From NCBI RefSeq assembly GCF_018885265.1, contig NZ_CP076538.1, forward strand, positions 5,244,001-5,308,000: 64,000 nucleotides of DNA. The letters run 5' to 3'. The stretch is from Amycolatopsis aidingensis (GTDB lineage: Bacteria > Actinomycetota > Actinomycetes > Mycobacteriales > Pseudonocardiaceae). The first letter of the stretch is position 1. Each line of letters opens with the position of its first letter. Below are positions 42,785 through 51,048 of the stretch, piece by piece. The notes beneath the pieces are model-generated. The model did no database searches. It had not been told where the DNA came from and was given only the letters and a program-made list of their open reading frames with translations. The position numbers and the translations under genes are program-made.

Positions 42785-44436
42785 GCGAAACCGTGCCGAG
42801 GGGCGAGCAGGAGCTGGAACTCGGCGACAGCCTGGGGCTGCTGGAGCGGCAGACCAGGGTCCTGGACCTGCTCGCCTCCAGCGCCGGGCTCGATGAGGTG
42901 CTGCGGGCTGTCACCGTGGCGCTGGACGAGCTGCTGCCCGGCGCCCGCAGCTCGATCCTGCTGCTGGACCCGAAACGCGGCACCCTGCACCACGGCGCAG
43001 CCGAAGGGCTGCCCACCCGCTACCTGGCATCCATCGACAGCATCGCGATCGGACCCGAAGCCGGGTCCTGTGGCGCGGCCGCCTATCTCGGCAGCCGGGT
43101 GGTGGTGGCGGACATCGCGACCGACGCGCTCTGGGACGGCATCCGCGACCTCGCCCTGCGGGACGGGCTGCGGTCCTGCTGGTCCCAGCCGATCTTCGGC
43201 CGGGATGGTTCGGTGCTGGGAACCTTCGCGGTCTACCACGACGAGCCGTACCGGCCACCGGAACGGGAGACCCGGCTGGTCGACCGGTTCGCCCATCTCG
43301 CCTCGGTGGCCATCGAGCACGCCAACCTGTACGGCGCACTGACCGAGAGCGAAGCCCGGTTCCGGCGGGCCTTCGAGGACAACGCGGTCGGCATGGCACT
43401 TGCCGACCTCGACGGCAGGCTCACCAAGGTCAACCGGGCGCTGCGGCAGCTACTTCGGATGTCCGAAAAGGACCTGCTCGGGGCGGCGGTCACCCAGCTG
43501 GTGCGCGCGGACAAAGTGGACGAGGCCACCAGCGCCCTGCACGGGCTGGTCCGCGGCGGCTGTGAGCACGTCCAGTTCGAGACCGTGTGCACGGCGGGCG
43601 ACGGCACCGAGCTCGTGGTGGCCGCCACCGCCTCGGTGGTGCACGAGGCCGGCGGCGAGCCGATGTACCTGAGCCTCAACCTGCTCGACCTCACCCAGCG
43701 GCGCGCGGCGGAGGCGGAGCGCAGGGCGCGCAGGGAAGCCGAGGTCGCCCGGCACGCCGCCGAGGCGTCCAGCCGCGCGAAGTCGGAGTTCCTCTCCTCG
43801 CTCTCACACGAGATCCGCACCCCGCTGCAGGCGATCACCGGCTTCGCCGAACTGCTGGGCAGCCTCGACCTGACCGAGCAGCGGCGGCAGGAGGCGCTGC
43901 ACCAGATCACTGAGGCTGGCGGGCATATCCTCGCGCTGGTCGACGATGTGCTGGACATCGCGAAGATGGAAGCAGGTGCCCTCGAAGTACGGCCGGAGCG
44001 GGTCCGGCTGCGGCCACTGGTCGAGGAGGTCGTGGCCCTGCTGGAACCGCTGGCGAACCAGCGGGTCGAACTGGGGCTGCGCGGGCCCGATGCCGAGGTG
44101 CTCGCCGACCGGCGCAGGCTGCGCCAGGTGCTGATCAACCTGGTGACCAACGCGATCCGGCACAACCGGCCCGGTGGCTGGGTGCTGGTGCGCACGGTCT
44201 GCGGCACGGACAAGGTCCTCCTCCAGGTGCTGGACGGCGGCCCCGGAATCGACCGCGAGCACCAGCAGCAGCTGTTCGTCCCGTTCCAGCGGCTGGACGC
44301 GGACCGTCGCGGCGTCCCGGGCGCGGGCCTCGGCCTCCCGCTGGCCCGCACGCTGACCGAGGCGATGGGCGGGCGACTGCGGATCCGCAGCAGCGAGGGC
44401 ATGGGAACCACCGCGGAAGTCGAGCTCCCGAACTAG
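42781..44436 (+). CDS. Cytosolic GAF-PAS hybrid histidine kinase
   Basis: 551 residues. No membrane segment. Domains: GAF (about 25-185), PAS (about 190-305), a short coiled-coil, HisKA with SSLSHEIRTPLQ (phospho-acceptor H343), HATPase with N box LINLVTNAIRHNRPGG, G1 LDGGPGIDREHQ and G2 GAGLGLPLARTLTEAMGG. It senses a soluble ligand or redox state, then phosphorylates the response regulator. The stop codon lies inside the first half of the direct repeat of the chitinase promoter. Confidence 0.9.
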   Translation: MSETVPRGEQELELGDSLGLLERQTRVLDLLASSAGLDEVLRAVTVALDELLPGARSSILLLDPKRGTLHHGAAEGLPTRYLASIDSIAIGPEAGSCGAAAYLGSRVVVADIATDALWDGIRDLALRDGLRSCWSQPIFGRDGSVLGTFAVYHDEPYRPPERETRLVDRFAHLASVAIEHANLYGALTESEARFRRAFEDNAVGMALADLDGRLTKVNRALRQLLRMSEKDLLGAAVTQLVRADKVDEATSALHGLVRGGCEHVQFETVCTAGDGTELVVAATASVVHEAGGEPMYLSLNLLDLTQRRAAEAERRARREAEVARHAAEASSRAKSEFLSSLSHEIRTPLQAITGFAELLGSLDLTEQRRQEALHQITEAGGHILALVDDVLDIAKMEAGALEVRPERVRLRPLVEEVVALLEPLANQRVELGLRGPDAEVLADRRRLRQVLINLVTNAIRHNRPGGWVLVRTVCGTDKVLLQVLDGGPGIDREHQQQLFVPFQRLDADRRGVPGAGLGLPLARTLTEAMGGRLRIRSSEGMGTTAEVELPN

Positions 44437-44464
44437 ACAATTTGCGCGGATTGGTCTAGACAAT
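44431..44464 (+). promoter_or_regulatory. DasR-type direct-repeat promoter site for chitinase
   Basis: CTAGACAAT occurs at 44433-44441 and 44456-44464, 23 bp apart. The second copy is part of TTGGTCTAGACAAT, which shares the core GGTCTAGAC with the known Streptomyces DasR (dre) consensus ACTGGTCTAGACCACT. It lies 48 bp upstream of the chitinase start. DasR would repress in the absence of N-acetylglucosamine-derived signals. Confidence 0.6.
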
Positions 44465-44511
44465 ACGGGAAGAGCGCGGTGTCCCCCTGCCCATCGCCTC
44501 GGGAGGCCGGC

Positions 44512-46218
44512 ATGTCCCACGTCCTCGCTCGCCGCCTTGTGGCCTGCCTCGCGGCCGCACTGCTCGGCTTCGCCTTCCTGACCCCCGCGGCCCATGCCGC
44601 CGGGGAGACCGCGACCTTCGCCAAGGTCTCCGAATGGGGCTCCAGCTGGGAAGGCAAGTACACGATCACCAACGACGGCACGAGCACGATCACCGGCTGG
44701 CGGGTCGAGTTCGACCTGCCGGCGAACACCAGCATCGGGAGCCACTGGGACTCCCTGCGCAGCAGCGAAGGCAACCACCACGCCTTCACCAACCGGGAGT
44801 ACAACGGCACCATCGCCCCGGGTGCCTCGGTCACCTTCGGGTTCCTCGGCACCGGGCCGGGCAGCCCCACCGGTTGCCTGCTGAACGGGGCGGACTGCGA
44901 CGGTGGCGGTGGCGATCCCGGTGAGCCCGGCGCACCGGACGCGCCCGGCTCACCCCGGGTCACCGCAACCACCTCCGGCAGCATCACCCTCGCCTGGGAC
45001 TCCCCCGGCGGCACGGTCACCGGCTACCGCGTCTACCAGCAGGAGTCGGTCCAGGCGACCACCACCGGCACCTCGGTGACCCTGGAAGGGCTGCCGTCCT
45101 GCACCACCCGCACCTTCACCGTGACCGCCTACAACGAGGCAGGGGAGTCCGCCCGCAGCGCCCCGGTCACCGCGACCACCACGGGGTGCCCGGACACCGG
45201 GCTGCCCCGGCATGCGCTGATCGGGTACCTGCACGCCAGCTTCGCCAATGGTTCCGGCTACCTGCGGATGGCCGATGTGCCGGACTCCTGGGACATCATC
45301 AACCTGGCGTTCGGCGAGCCGACCTCGGTGACCTCCGGCGACATCCGGTTCGACCGCTGCCCGGTGGCGGAATGCCCGAACGTGGAGTCCGAGGCCGAGT
45401 TCATCTCGGCGATCCGGGCCAAGCAGGCACAGGGCAAGAAGGTGCTGCTTTCCATCGGCGGGCAGAACGGCCAGGTGCAGCTCACCACCGCGGCCGCGCG
45501 GGACAGGTTCGTCAGCTCGGTGTCCGCGATCATCGACCGCTACGGGCTGGACGGGCTCGACGTGGACTTCGAGGGACACTCGCTCTACCTGGAGCGGGGT
45601 GATACCGACTTCCGCAACCCGACCACGCCGGTGATCGTCAACCTGATCTCGGCGCTGCGCACCCTCACCGACCGCTACGGCGAGGACTTCGTGCTGACCA
45701 TGGCACCGGAGACCTTCTTCGTGCAGGTCGGCTACCAGTTCTACGGCGGGGCGGGTGCCGGGGACAACCGCACCGGCTCCTACCTGCCGGTGATCCACGC
45801 GCTGCGGGACGAGCTCACCGTGCTGCACGTCCAGGACTACAACTCCGGCCCGGTGATGGGCCTGGACAACCAGTACCACAACATGGGCGACGCCACGTTC
45901 CACATCGCGATGACCGATATGGTCAAGGCCGGGTTCGCGGTGGCGGACACGGGGCACACCTTCCCCGGCCTGCGGGCCGACCAGATCGGGTTCGGCCTGC
46001 CTGCGGCGGTCAGCGCGGGTAACGGCTACACCCCGCCCGCGCAGGTGCACCAGGCGCTGAACTGCCTCACCCGGGGGCAGAGCTGTGCCGGCTACAGCCT
46101 GCGCGGCGGCACCTCACCGGCCCTCCGTGGCCTGATGACCTGGTCGATCAACTGGGACCACTACTACGACTGGGAGTTCCAGAACAGCCACCGCCCCTTC
46201 CTCGACGGCCTGCCGTAG
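44512..46218 (+). CDS. Secreted GH18 chitinase with CBM2 and fibronectin type III domains
   Basis: 568 residues; ATG preceded by GGGAGG. Signal peptide MSHVLARRLVACLAAALLGFAFLTPAAHA. Residues 31-125: CBM2-like chitin/cellulose-binding domain (ATFAKVSEWGSSWEGKYTITN...). Residues 140-225: FN3 domain. Residues about 233-568: GH18 barrel with SIGG near 314 and the catalytic DGLDVDFE (D347, D350, D352, acid E354), then MAPETF and QDYNS. Exo/endochitinase family, subfamily similar to Streptomyces ChiC/ChiD. Carries a DasR-like promoter repeat, so regulation by GlcNAc is likely. Confidence 0.93.
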   Translation: MSHVLARRLVACLAAALLGFAFLTPAAHAAGETATFAKVSEWGSSWEGKYTITNDGTSTITGWRVEFDLPANTSIGSHWDSLRSSEGNHHAFTNREYNGTIAPGASVTFGFLGTGPGSPTGCLLNGADCDGGGGDPGEPGAPDAPGSPRVTATTSGSITLAWDSPGGTVTGYRVYQQESVQATTTGTSVTLEGLPSCTTRTFTVTAYNEAGESARSAPVTATTTGCPDTGLPRHALIGYLHASFANGSGYLRMADVPDSWDIINLAFGEPTSVTSGDIRFDRCPVAECPNVESEAEFISAIRAKQAQGKKVLLSIGGQNGQVQLTTAAARDRFVSSVSAIIDRYGLDGLDVDFEGHSLYLERGDTDFRNPTTPVIVNLISALRTLTDRYGEDFVLTMAPETFFVQVGYQFYGGAGAGDNRTGSYLPVIHALRDELTVLHVQDYNSGPVMGLDNQYHNMGDATFHIAMTDMVKAGFAVADTGHTFPGLRADQIGFGLPAAVSAGNGYTPPAQVHQALNCLTRGQSCAGYSLRGGTSPALRGLMTWSINWDHYYDWEFQNSHRPFLDGLP

Positions 46219-46261
46219 CCGGCGTACTGACGGCGAGGCGCATTGCTGCAAGGATCACGTC

Positions 46262-46861
46262 ATGCAGGACGTGACGGTGATCGAGGATCCGGCGGCCGCC
46301 GAGGTGTCACTGGATCCGGTACGGGCCCGGCTGCTGGCGGAGCTGGCCGAACCGGGGTCGGCAAGCACCCTGGCCGTGAAGGTCGGCCTGCCGAGGCAGA
46401 AGGTGAACTACCACCTGCGCACGCTGGAGCGGCACGGCCTGGTGGAGCTGGCCGAGGAACGCCGCAGGGGCAACGTCACCGAACGGATCATGCGCGCCAC
46501 GGCGGCGTCCTATGTGATCTCGCCCGCCGCGCTGAGCGCCGTGCAGCCGGACCCGGACCGCGCCCCGGACCGGCTCTCGGCCCGCTGGTTGCTGGCGCTG
46601 GCCGCCAGGATGGTGCGCGAGGTCGGGGCGTTGCTCAGCGGCGCGGCCAAGGCGCGCAAGAAGGTCGCCACCTTCGGGATGGACGGTGCGGTGCGGTTCG
46701 CCTCCGCCGCCGACCGCGCGGCCTTCGCCGAGGAACTGGCCGGCGCCGTCGCCACGCTGGTGAGCAAGTACCACGACGAGCACGCCGAGCACGGCCGCGA
46801 GCACCGGGTGATCGTCGCGGTGCACCCGAGCGTGCGGAACCCGGAGCGGGCGGGGTCCTGA
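46262..46861 (+). CDS. ArsR-like helix-turn-helix regulator
   Basis: 199 residues, ATG after AAGGA. N-terminal winged helix: LDPVRARLLAELAEPGSASTLAVKVGLPRQKVNYHLRTLERHGLVELAEERRRGNVTERIMRATA. The rest (about 95-199) is a C-terminal domain with repeated basic and hydrophobic residues (KARKKVATFGMDGAVRF) seen in ArsR/activator-of-Hsp90-associated regulators. Ligand unknown. Followed after 43 bp by the DUF1905 gene, probably its target; both would form one operon. Confidence 0.8.
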   Translation: MQDVTVIEDPAAAEVSLDPVRARLLAELAEPGSASTLAVKVGLPRQKVNYHLRTLERHGLVELAEERRRGNVTERIMRATAASYVISPAALSAVQPDPDRAPDRLSARWLLALAARMVREVGALLSGAAKARKKVATFGMDGAVRFASAADRAAFAEELAGAVATLVSKYHDEHAEHGREHRVIVAVHPSVRNPERAGS

Positions 46862-46904
46862 GCCGAGCCGCCAAGGCCATCGTGCCGTACGGAAGGAGCT
46901 GCCC

Positions 46905-47354
46905 ACGAAGTTCACCGCCACCGTCGTCCGCAGCGGCAAGACCGCCACCGGCATCCCGGTGCCGCCGGAGATCGTTGAACGGCTGGGCGCGGGCAAACGG
47001 CCTGCCGTCCGGGTCACGCTCGGCGCGCACAGCTACCGCACCACCGTGGCCCCGATGGGCGGGCAGTTCTGGATCCCGCTCAGCGCGGAGAACCGGGAGC
47101 GGGCCGGGCTGGCCGCCGAGGACGAGGTCGAGGTCGGCATCGAACTCGACACCGAGCCCCGCGAACTGGCCGTGCCACCGGACCTGGCCGAGGCGCTGGA
47201 GCGGGAGCCGGCAGCCAAGCGGTTCTTCGAAGGACTGTCCTACAGCAACCGGCGCTGGCACGTCCTCCAGGTGGAGGGTGCGAAAACGGCGGCGACCCGG
47301 CAGCGGCGTATCGACAAGTCGGTCGAGCTGCTCCGGGATGGCCGCGCCCGCTGA
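46905..47354 (+). CDS. DUF1905/OmdA (YdeI) family protein with apparent ACG start
   Basis: 149 residues if started at the ACG 6 bases after GGAAGGAG, giving (M)KFTATVVRSGKTATGIPVPPEIVERLG, the normal N terminus of DUF1905. The first standard start in frame is GTG 46959, which would lose the first strand. C-terminal residues 107-149 (EREPAAKRFFEGLSYSNRRWHVLQVEGAKTAATRQRRIDKSVELL) form the OmdA domain implicated in bacteriocin/peptide resistance. The ACG could be a rare start or a T-to-C change from ATG. Downstream of the ArsR-like gene and likely under its control. Confidence 0.75.
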   Translation, partial: TKFTATVVRSGKTATGIPVPPEIVERLGAGKRPAVRVTLGAHSYRTTVAPMGGQFWIPLSAENRERAGLAAEDEVEVGIELDTEPRELAVPPDLAEALEREPAAKRFFEGLSYSNRRWHVLQVEGAKTAATRQRRIDKSVELLRDGRAR

Positions 47355-47367
47355 GCGCTACGGCGCC

Positions 47368-47964
47368 CTACAGCAACGTGCTCCAGTAGTTCCAGAAGCG
47401 GATCAGGATCAGCACCACGATGATCAGGAACCACAGCACCAGCAGCAGGCTGTGGAACCGGGCGAGCCCAGTCGCGGCGGGCCTGCCAGCCGAGAAGTGG
47501 CCATGGGTGAGGTTGTGCAGCGTGGTGTACCAGAAGATCGGGATGGTCACGGCCCACACCACCATGCAGTAGGGGCACAACGCCCCGATCTGGTACAGGC
47601 TGGCATAGATCAGCCAGTGCACGAAGACCACGCCGAAGGTGGTGCCCAGCTGCATACCGAGCCAGAACCAGCGCGGGGCCCGGAAACCGGCCAGCGACAC
47701 CACGCCGACCGTGACCACCACCGCGAAGGCGGCGATCCCGATCAGCGGGTTGGGGAAGCCGAAGGCGGAGGCCTGCTGGCTGTCCATCACGTCGCCGCAG
47801 GTGAGCACCGGGTTGAACGAGCAGCTCGGGATGTACTCCGGGTCACCGAGCTTGGCGATCTTCTCGATGGTCAGCGCGGCCGATGCGACCAGGCCGATCG
47901 CGCCAGCGATCAGGTAGAGCCAGCTCAGGCCGCGGGTGCTCGGTGCGGGTTCGGCGCTGGTCAT
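47368..47964 (-). CDS. Vitamin K epoxide reductase (VKOR) family protein
   Basis: 198 residues with four to five membrane helices. Active-site features: CSFNPVLTCGDVM loop pair, conserved serine region, and the redox CXXC in LCPYC before the fourth helix. Bacterial VKOR reoxidises DsbA via menaquinone. The DsbA-like partner is directly upstream (ATGA overlap) and the two make a complete disulfide-forming system for secreted proteins such as the many Cys-rich exoenzymes here. Confidence 0.92.
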   Translation of the reverse strand: MTSAEPAPSTRGLSWLYLIAGAIGLVASAALTIEKIAKLGDPEYIPSCSFNPVLTCGDVMDSQQASAFGFPNPLIGIAAFAVVVTVGVVSLAGFRAPRWFWLGMQLGTTFGVVFVHWLIYASLYQIGALCPYCMVVWAVTIPIFWYTTLHNLTHGHFSAGRPAATGLARFHSLLLVLWFLIIVVLILIRFWNYWSTLL

Positions 47965-48692
47965 GAGCCGAGCGCTTCGTCCAGTTCGCTACGCAACTGC
48001 TTGTCGACCTCTTCGTAGGACTGGGCGGTCGGCTCGAACTTGGAGCCGTTGACGAACAGCGTGGGAGTGGACTCCACCCCGGCCTCGGCGCCGTCCGCCA
48101 TGTCCTTCTCGATCCGCTGCTGCACGGCCTGGGAGTCCATGTCCTGGTGGAACTGCTCCAGGTCGAGCCCGATCTGCTCGGCGAAGCCGTCGAACTGGCT
48201 CTGCGCGCGTTGCAGGTCGGAGCTCGTCTGGCCGGACTGGTCCAGCGCCCAGGACTGGTAGTTGTCGAACAGGGCGTGGTACATCTCGTTGAACTTGCCC
48301 TGCATGGCCGCGGCCTCCGCCGCCCGTGCGGCAGGCTTGGCGAGCGGATGCATGTCCAGCGGGAAGTTGCGCACCACGAAGGTGACGCGGTCGGCGTAGT
48401 CCTGCTCGATCTGCTTGGTGATGTTCTGGTAGTACTGCGCGCAGGCAGGGCACTGGTAGTCGAGGAACTCCACCATGGTGACCTTGCTGTCCTGCACCTC
48501 GGTCAGCGTGTGGCTGTCCGCGGGGTGCAGCACCTCCGGCGGGACGTTGCCCTTGGCCGCCCCGGAGTCGCCGTCCTTGAACAACAGCACGCCACCGATC
48601 ACGACCACAGCCACGACGAGCACGATGGCGGTCATGACGGTGTTGCTCGACAACCCGCGCTTGGCCAGCGGGTTCTTGTTCGTCTTCGGCAT
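47961..48692 (-). CDS. Membrane-anchored DsbA-like thiol-disulfide oxidoreductase
   Basis: 243 residues. N-terminal basic stretch and one membrane helix (TVMTAIVLVVAVVVIGGVLLF), then a thioredoxin fold with an inserted helical domain: VEFLDYQCPACAQYYQ (C81/C84, CPAC active site), FPLDMHPLAKPAARAAE and the cis-proline region ESTPTLFVNG. It oxidises extracytoplasmic thiols and is recharged by VKOR, encoded next. Confidence 0.92.
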   Translation of the reverse strand: MPKTNKNPLAKRGLSSNTVMTAIVLVVAVVVIGGVLLFKDGDSGAAKGNVPPEVLHPADSHTLTEVQDSKVTMVEFLDYQCPACAQYYQNITKQIEQDYADRVTFVVRNFPLDMHPLAKPAARAAEAAAMQGKFNEMYHALFDNYQSWALDQSGQTSSDLQRAQSQFDGFAEQIGLDLEQFHQDMDSQAVQQRIEKDMADGAEAGVESTPTLFVNGSKFEPTAQSYEEVDKQLRSELDEALGS

Positions 48693-48728
48693 CGGGACGA
48701 GCTTACTACCGGTCCCGTGGGATCACGG

Positions 48729-49343
48729 TTAGCGGTGCTCGACCGCCGGTCCCCCGGCGGGCTCGCGGGCGGCAGGCGGCAGCTCCCGCTCCTCGGCCAC
48801 CGGCCAGGCGGCAGGCTCCGGGCCGAGCCGGTCCAGCTCCTCGACCTGCCAGCGGCACCATGGCGAGACCTCGGCCCGCCCGCCCAGCACCTCGGCGGCG
48901 AAGGTGCCCCATTCCGCCCAGCGGGTGTCCACCACCTCGGCCGGGTCGGGGTCGGCGGGCCCGCCATCCGTGGTGGCGCGGAACACCGGGCACAGCTCGT
49001 TCTCCACCACCCCGTTGTCCATCACGGCCCGGTAACGAAATCCGGGCAGGATGAGGTCCAGCCGGTCCACGGCGAGTCCGAGTTCCTCGGCCAGCCGCCT
49101 GCGCACGGCCTCCGGCAGCGGTTCGGCGGGGCCGGGATGCCCGCAGCAGCTGTTGGTCCACACCCCCGGCCAGGTGCGCTTACCGTGCGCCCGCTGGGTC
49201 AGCAGCAGCCGCCCGGCCTGGTCGAAGACATAGCAGGAGAAGGCAAGGTGCAGCGGGGTCCGCGCGGTGTGCACCGCCGCCTTGGCCGCGGTGCCCGCGT
49301 ACCTGCCCTCCTCATCCACCAGCACCACTCGTTCCTCGCTCAC
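48729..49343 (-). CDS. idi: Isopentenyl-diphosphate delta-isomerase type I
   Basis: 204 residues from a GTG after GGGAGG. Nudix fold with the catalytic cysteine in NSCCGHP and glutamate in VENELCPVF, plus the metal-binding [10 protein letters not shown] and [12 protein letters not shown] (Nudix helix). Interconverts IPP and DMAPP for isoprenoid, menaquinone and carotenoid/lipid-carrier supply. No mevalonate or terpene-synthase gene is nearby. Confidence 0.93.
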   Translation of the reverse strand: MSEERVVLVDEEGRYAGTAAKAAVHTARTPLHLAFSCYVFDQAGRLLLTQRAHGKRTWPGVWTNSCCGHPGPAEPLPEAVRRRLAEELGLAVDRLDLILPGFRYRAVMDNGVVENELCPVFRATTDGGPADPDPAEVVDTRWAEWGTFAAEVLGGRAEVSPWCRWQVEELDRLGPEPAAWPVAEERELPPAAREPAGGPAVEHR

Positions 49344-49389
49344 CGGCGAACCTCCCAATATGCGACCGGACCGTTCCGGGCGGCGGGCG

Positions 49390-49737
49390 TCAGCAGCCGG
49401 GATTCTGCCCGCCGTCCACCGCCTGCCGTATGTCCCCGCTCCCGGTTTCATGCAGTCGGACCAGTCCCCGGCGGCGCATCCCGCGCGCCGCCACGGCGGA
49501 TCCGGTGAGTGCGGTCAGCCCGCCGAGCGACCAGGCCAGCGCGGGGCCGAAGAGAACGGCGAGCACCACCACGGTACCCAGCACCAGCAGGCACAGCGGG
49601 TAGACGATGACCATCAGCCGCAAGGTGGTGGACCATGCCCCCAGCACGGTCCACGCCAGCTGCAGGGCATTGTCCGGCGGTGGGCCGGGATCCCCTCCCG
49701 CGCGGCCGGACGTTCTGTTCTCGGATGTTCCGGTCAC
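49390..49737 (-). CDS. Small membrane protein of unknown function
   Basis: 115 residues, GTG start. N-terminal 25 residues are glycine/proline-rich and polar, then two membrane helices ([33 protein letters not shown]) and a basic C-terminal tail. No family recognised. It lies 46 bp upstream of idi and may be co-transcribed. Confidence 0.6.
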   Translation of the reverse strand: MTGTSENRTSGRAGGDPGPPPDNALQLAWTVLGAWSTTLRLMVIVYPLCLLVLGTVVVLAVLFGPALAWSLGGLTALTGSAVAARGMRRRGLVRLHETGSGDIRQAVDGGQNPGC

Positions 49738-50060
49738 GGTGCCGTTCCTCCCCCGAGCAGCGGCATGTCGATATCTGCGTGTCGGTGCGCGCCTCGGCTC
49801 ACTGTGACCCGCGCTTCGCCGACCTCACTAGAGAGCATGCGCCGAACTACGCTCAGTGGTTCTGCCCGTGCGCCGAGCGGGCGGCGAACGCCGGGTGGCC
49901 TCACCCGGATGGCGGTTGCTCTACTCACGGTCTCGGCGCTCGCCGGGCGACACGCCGGACCGGGGGCTGCGCTTTACCGGCAAGTAGGCGCCAGTAAGCT
50001 GATGCCACGGTGACCTCAACCATGGTTCAGGTGGACTGCGGAGGATCGGAGCGCGGGGGT
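49738..50060. promoter_or_regulatory. Promoter region with SoxR-like operator
   Basis: 323 bp with no convincing gene. The palindrome CCTCAACCATGGTTCAGG (50014-50031) matches the SoxR box (E. coli soxS box CCTCAAGTTAACTTGAGG) in its CCTCAA/AGG ends, in the right place for a promoter of the SoxR gene itself. This favours the SoxR start at 50061 over GTG 50010. The rest of the region, about 270 bp, holds nothing I recognise. Confidence 0.5.
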
Positions 50061-50516
50061 ATGGAAACGCCGAAGTGGAACCAGGCCGAGCTCACCGTGG
50101 GGCAGCTCGCCACGCGCAGCGGCGTCGCGGTGTCGGCCTTGCACTTCTACGAACGGCAGGGGCTGATCAGCAGCAGGCGCACGGCCGGGAACCAGCGACG
50201 GTACCGACGGGACATGCTGCGCAGGGTGGCATTGATCCGGATCGCGCAGCGGGTGGGCATCCCGCTGGCCGATATCCGGTCCGCACTGGACGAGCTGCCG
50301 GACGGCCGGACCCCGAGCAGGCGGGACTGGGAACAGCTCTCCCAGCGCTGGCGGACCGAGCTCGACCAGCGGATCCACCGGCTACAGCAACTGCGCGACG
50401 AGTTCAGCGACTGCATCGGCTGCGGCTGCCTCTCCATCGACCGCTGCCGGCTGGCCAACCCGCACGACACGCTCGGCGACGGCGGCTCGGGCCCCCGCAG
50501 GCTGATGGAGTCCTAG
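50061..50516 (+). CDS. soxR: SoxR-type MerR-family redox regulator
   Basis: 151 residues. Mer[35 protein letters not shown], then dimerisation helix and [12 protein letters not shown] near the C terminus: Cys118, 121, 123 and 129 give the CX2CXCX5C [2Fe-2S] cluster of SoxR. It senses redox-cycling compounds, including endogenous pigments or quinones in actinomycetes, and activates genes from SoxR boxes. A SoxR-like palindrome lies 30 bp upstream. Start ATG chosen over the GTG at 50010 because that one lies inside the operator. Confidence 0.9.
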   Translation: METPKWNQAELTVGQLATRSGVAVSALHFYERQGLISSRRTAGNQRRYRRDMLRRVALIRIAQRVGIPLADIRSALDELPDGRTPSRRDWEQLSQRWRTELDQRIHRLQQLRDEFSDCIGCGCLSIDRCRLANPHDTLGDGGSGPRRLMES

Positions 50517-50559
50517 GCGCGAGATTGAAACACTCGCGGGACGGACGCAGGATTGTCGC

Positions 50560-51048
50560 GTGCCCACCAAACGCAGACGGCCCGTGCTGGACGAACTGGA
50601 CGGATTACTGCTCGCCGAGTTGCAGCGGGACTCGTCCAGGACCCTGCGCGAGCTCGGCGAGGTCGTCGGCCTCTCCCCCAGCGCCGTCCAGCGGCGGATC
50701 GACCGCTATCGCACCAGCGGCCTGATCACCCGCGAGGTGGCAGTGCTGGACGCCAGCCTGAACGCCACGACGGTGCTGACGATCTGCCTGGTCACCCTGC
50801 GGTACGAGTCCGACGAGCACCATGCCGAGGTGCGCAGCAGGCTGCTCGCCGCCCCCGAGGTGCAGCAAGTGTACGCGGTGTCCGGGGACTACGACTACGT
50901 GGTGGTGCTGGCCACGGCGGGCATGGCCGAGTACCGGGAGGCTGGCAGGCGGCTGTTCCAGAACGCGCCGAACATCCAGCGGTACACCACCCTGATCGTG
51001 TTCGATCCGATCAAGACCTCAACCGCGCTCCCGGTCACCATCGGCTGA
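50560..51048 (+). CDS. Lrp/AsnC-family regulator
   Basis: 162 residues, GTG start 43 bp after soxR. DNA-binding part LDELDGLLLAELQRDSSRTLRELGEVVGLSPSAVQRRIDRYRTSGLI and C-terminal RAM domain (VLTICLVTLRYE..., VQQVYAVSGDYDYVVVLAT). The effector is probably an amino acid or related ligand. Its 3' end overlaps that of the convergent cyclase gene by 30 bp. Confidence 0.9.
   Translation: MPTKRRRPVLDELDGLLLAELQRDSSRTLRELGEVVGLSPSAVQRRIDRYRTSGLITREVAVLDASLNATTVLTICLVTLRYESDEHHAEVRSRLLAAPEVQQVYAVSGDYDYVVVLATAGMAEYREAGRRLFQNAPNIQRYTTLIVFDPIKTSTALPVTIG

Noticed and set aside
50010-50060. GTG at 50010 as the SoxR start
   Set aside because: It lies within the SoxR-like palindrome and gives a non-conserved leader.
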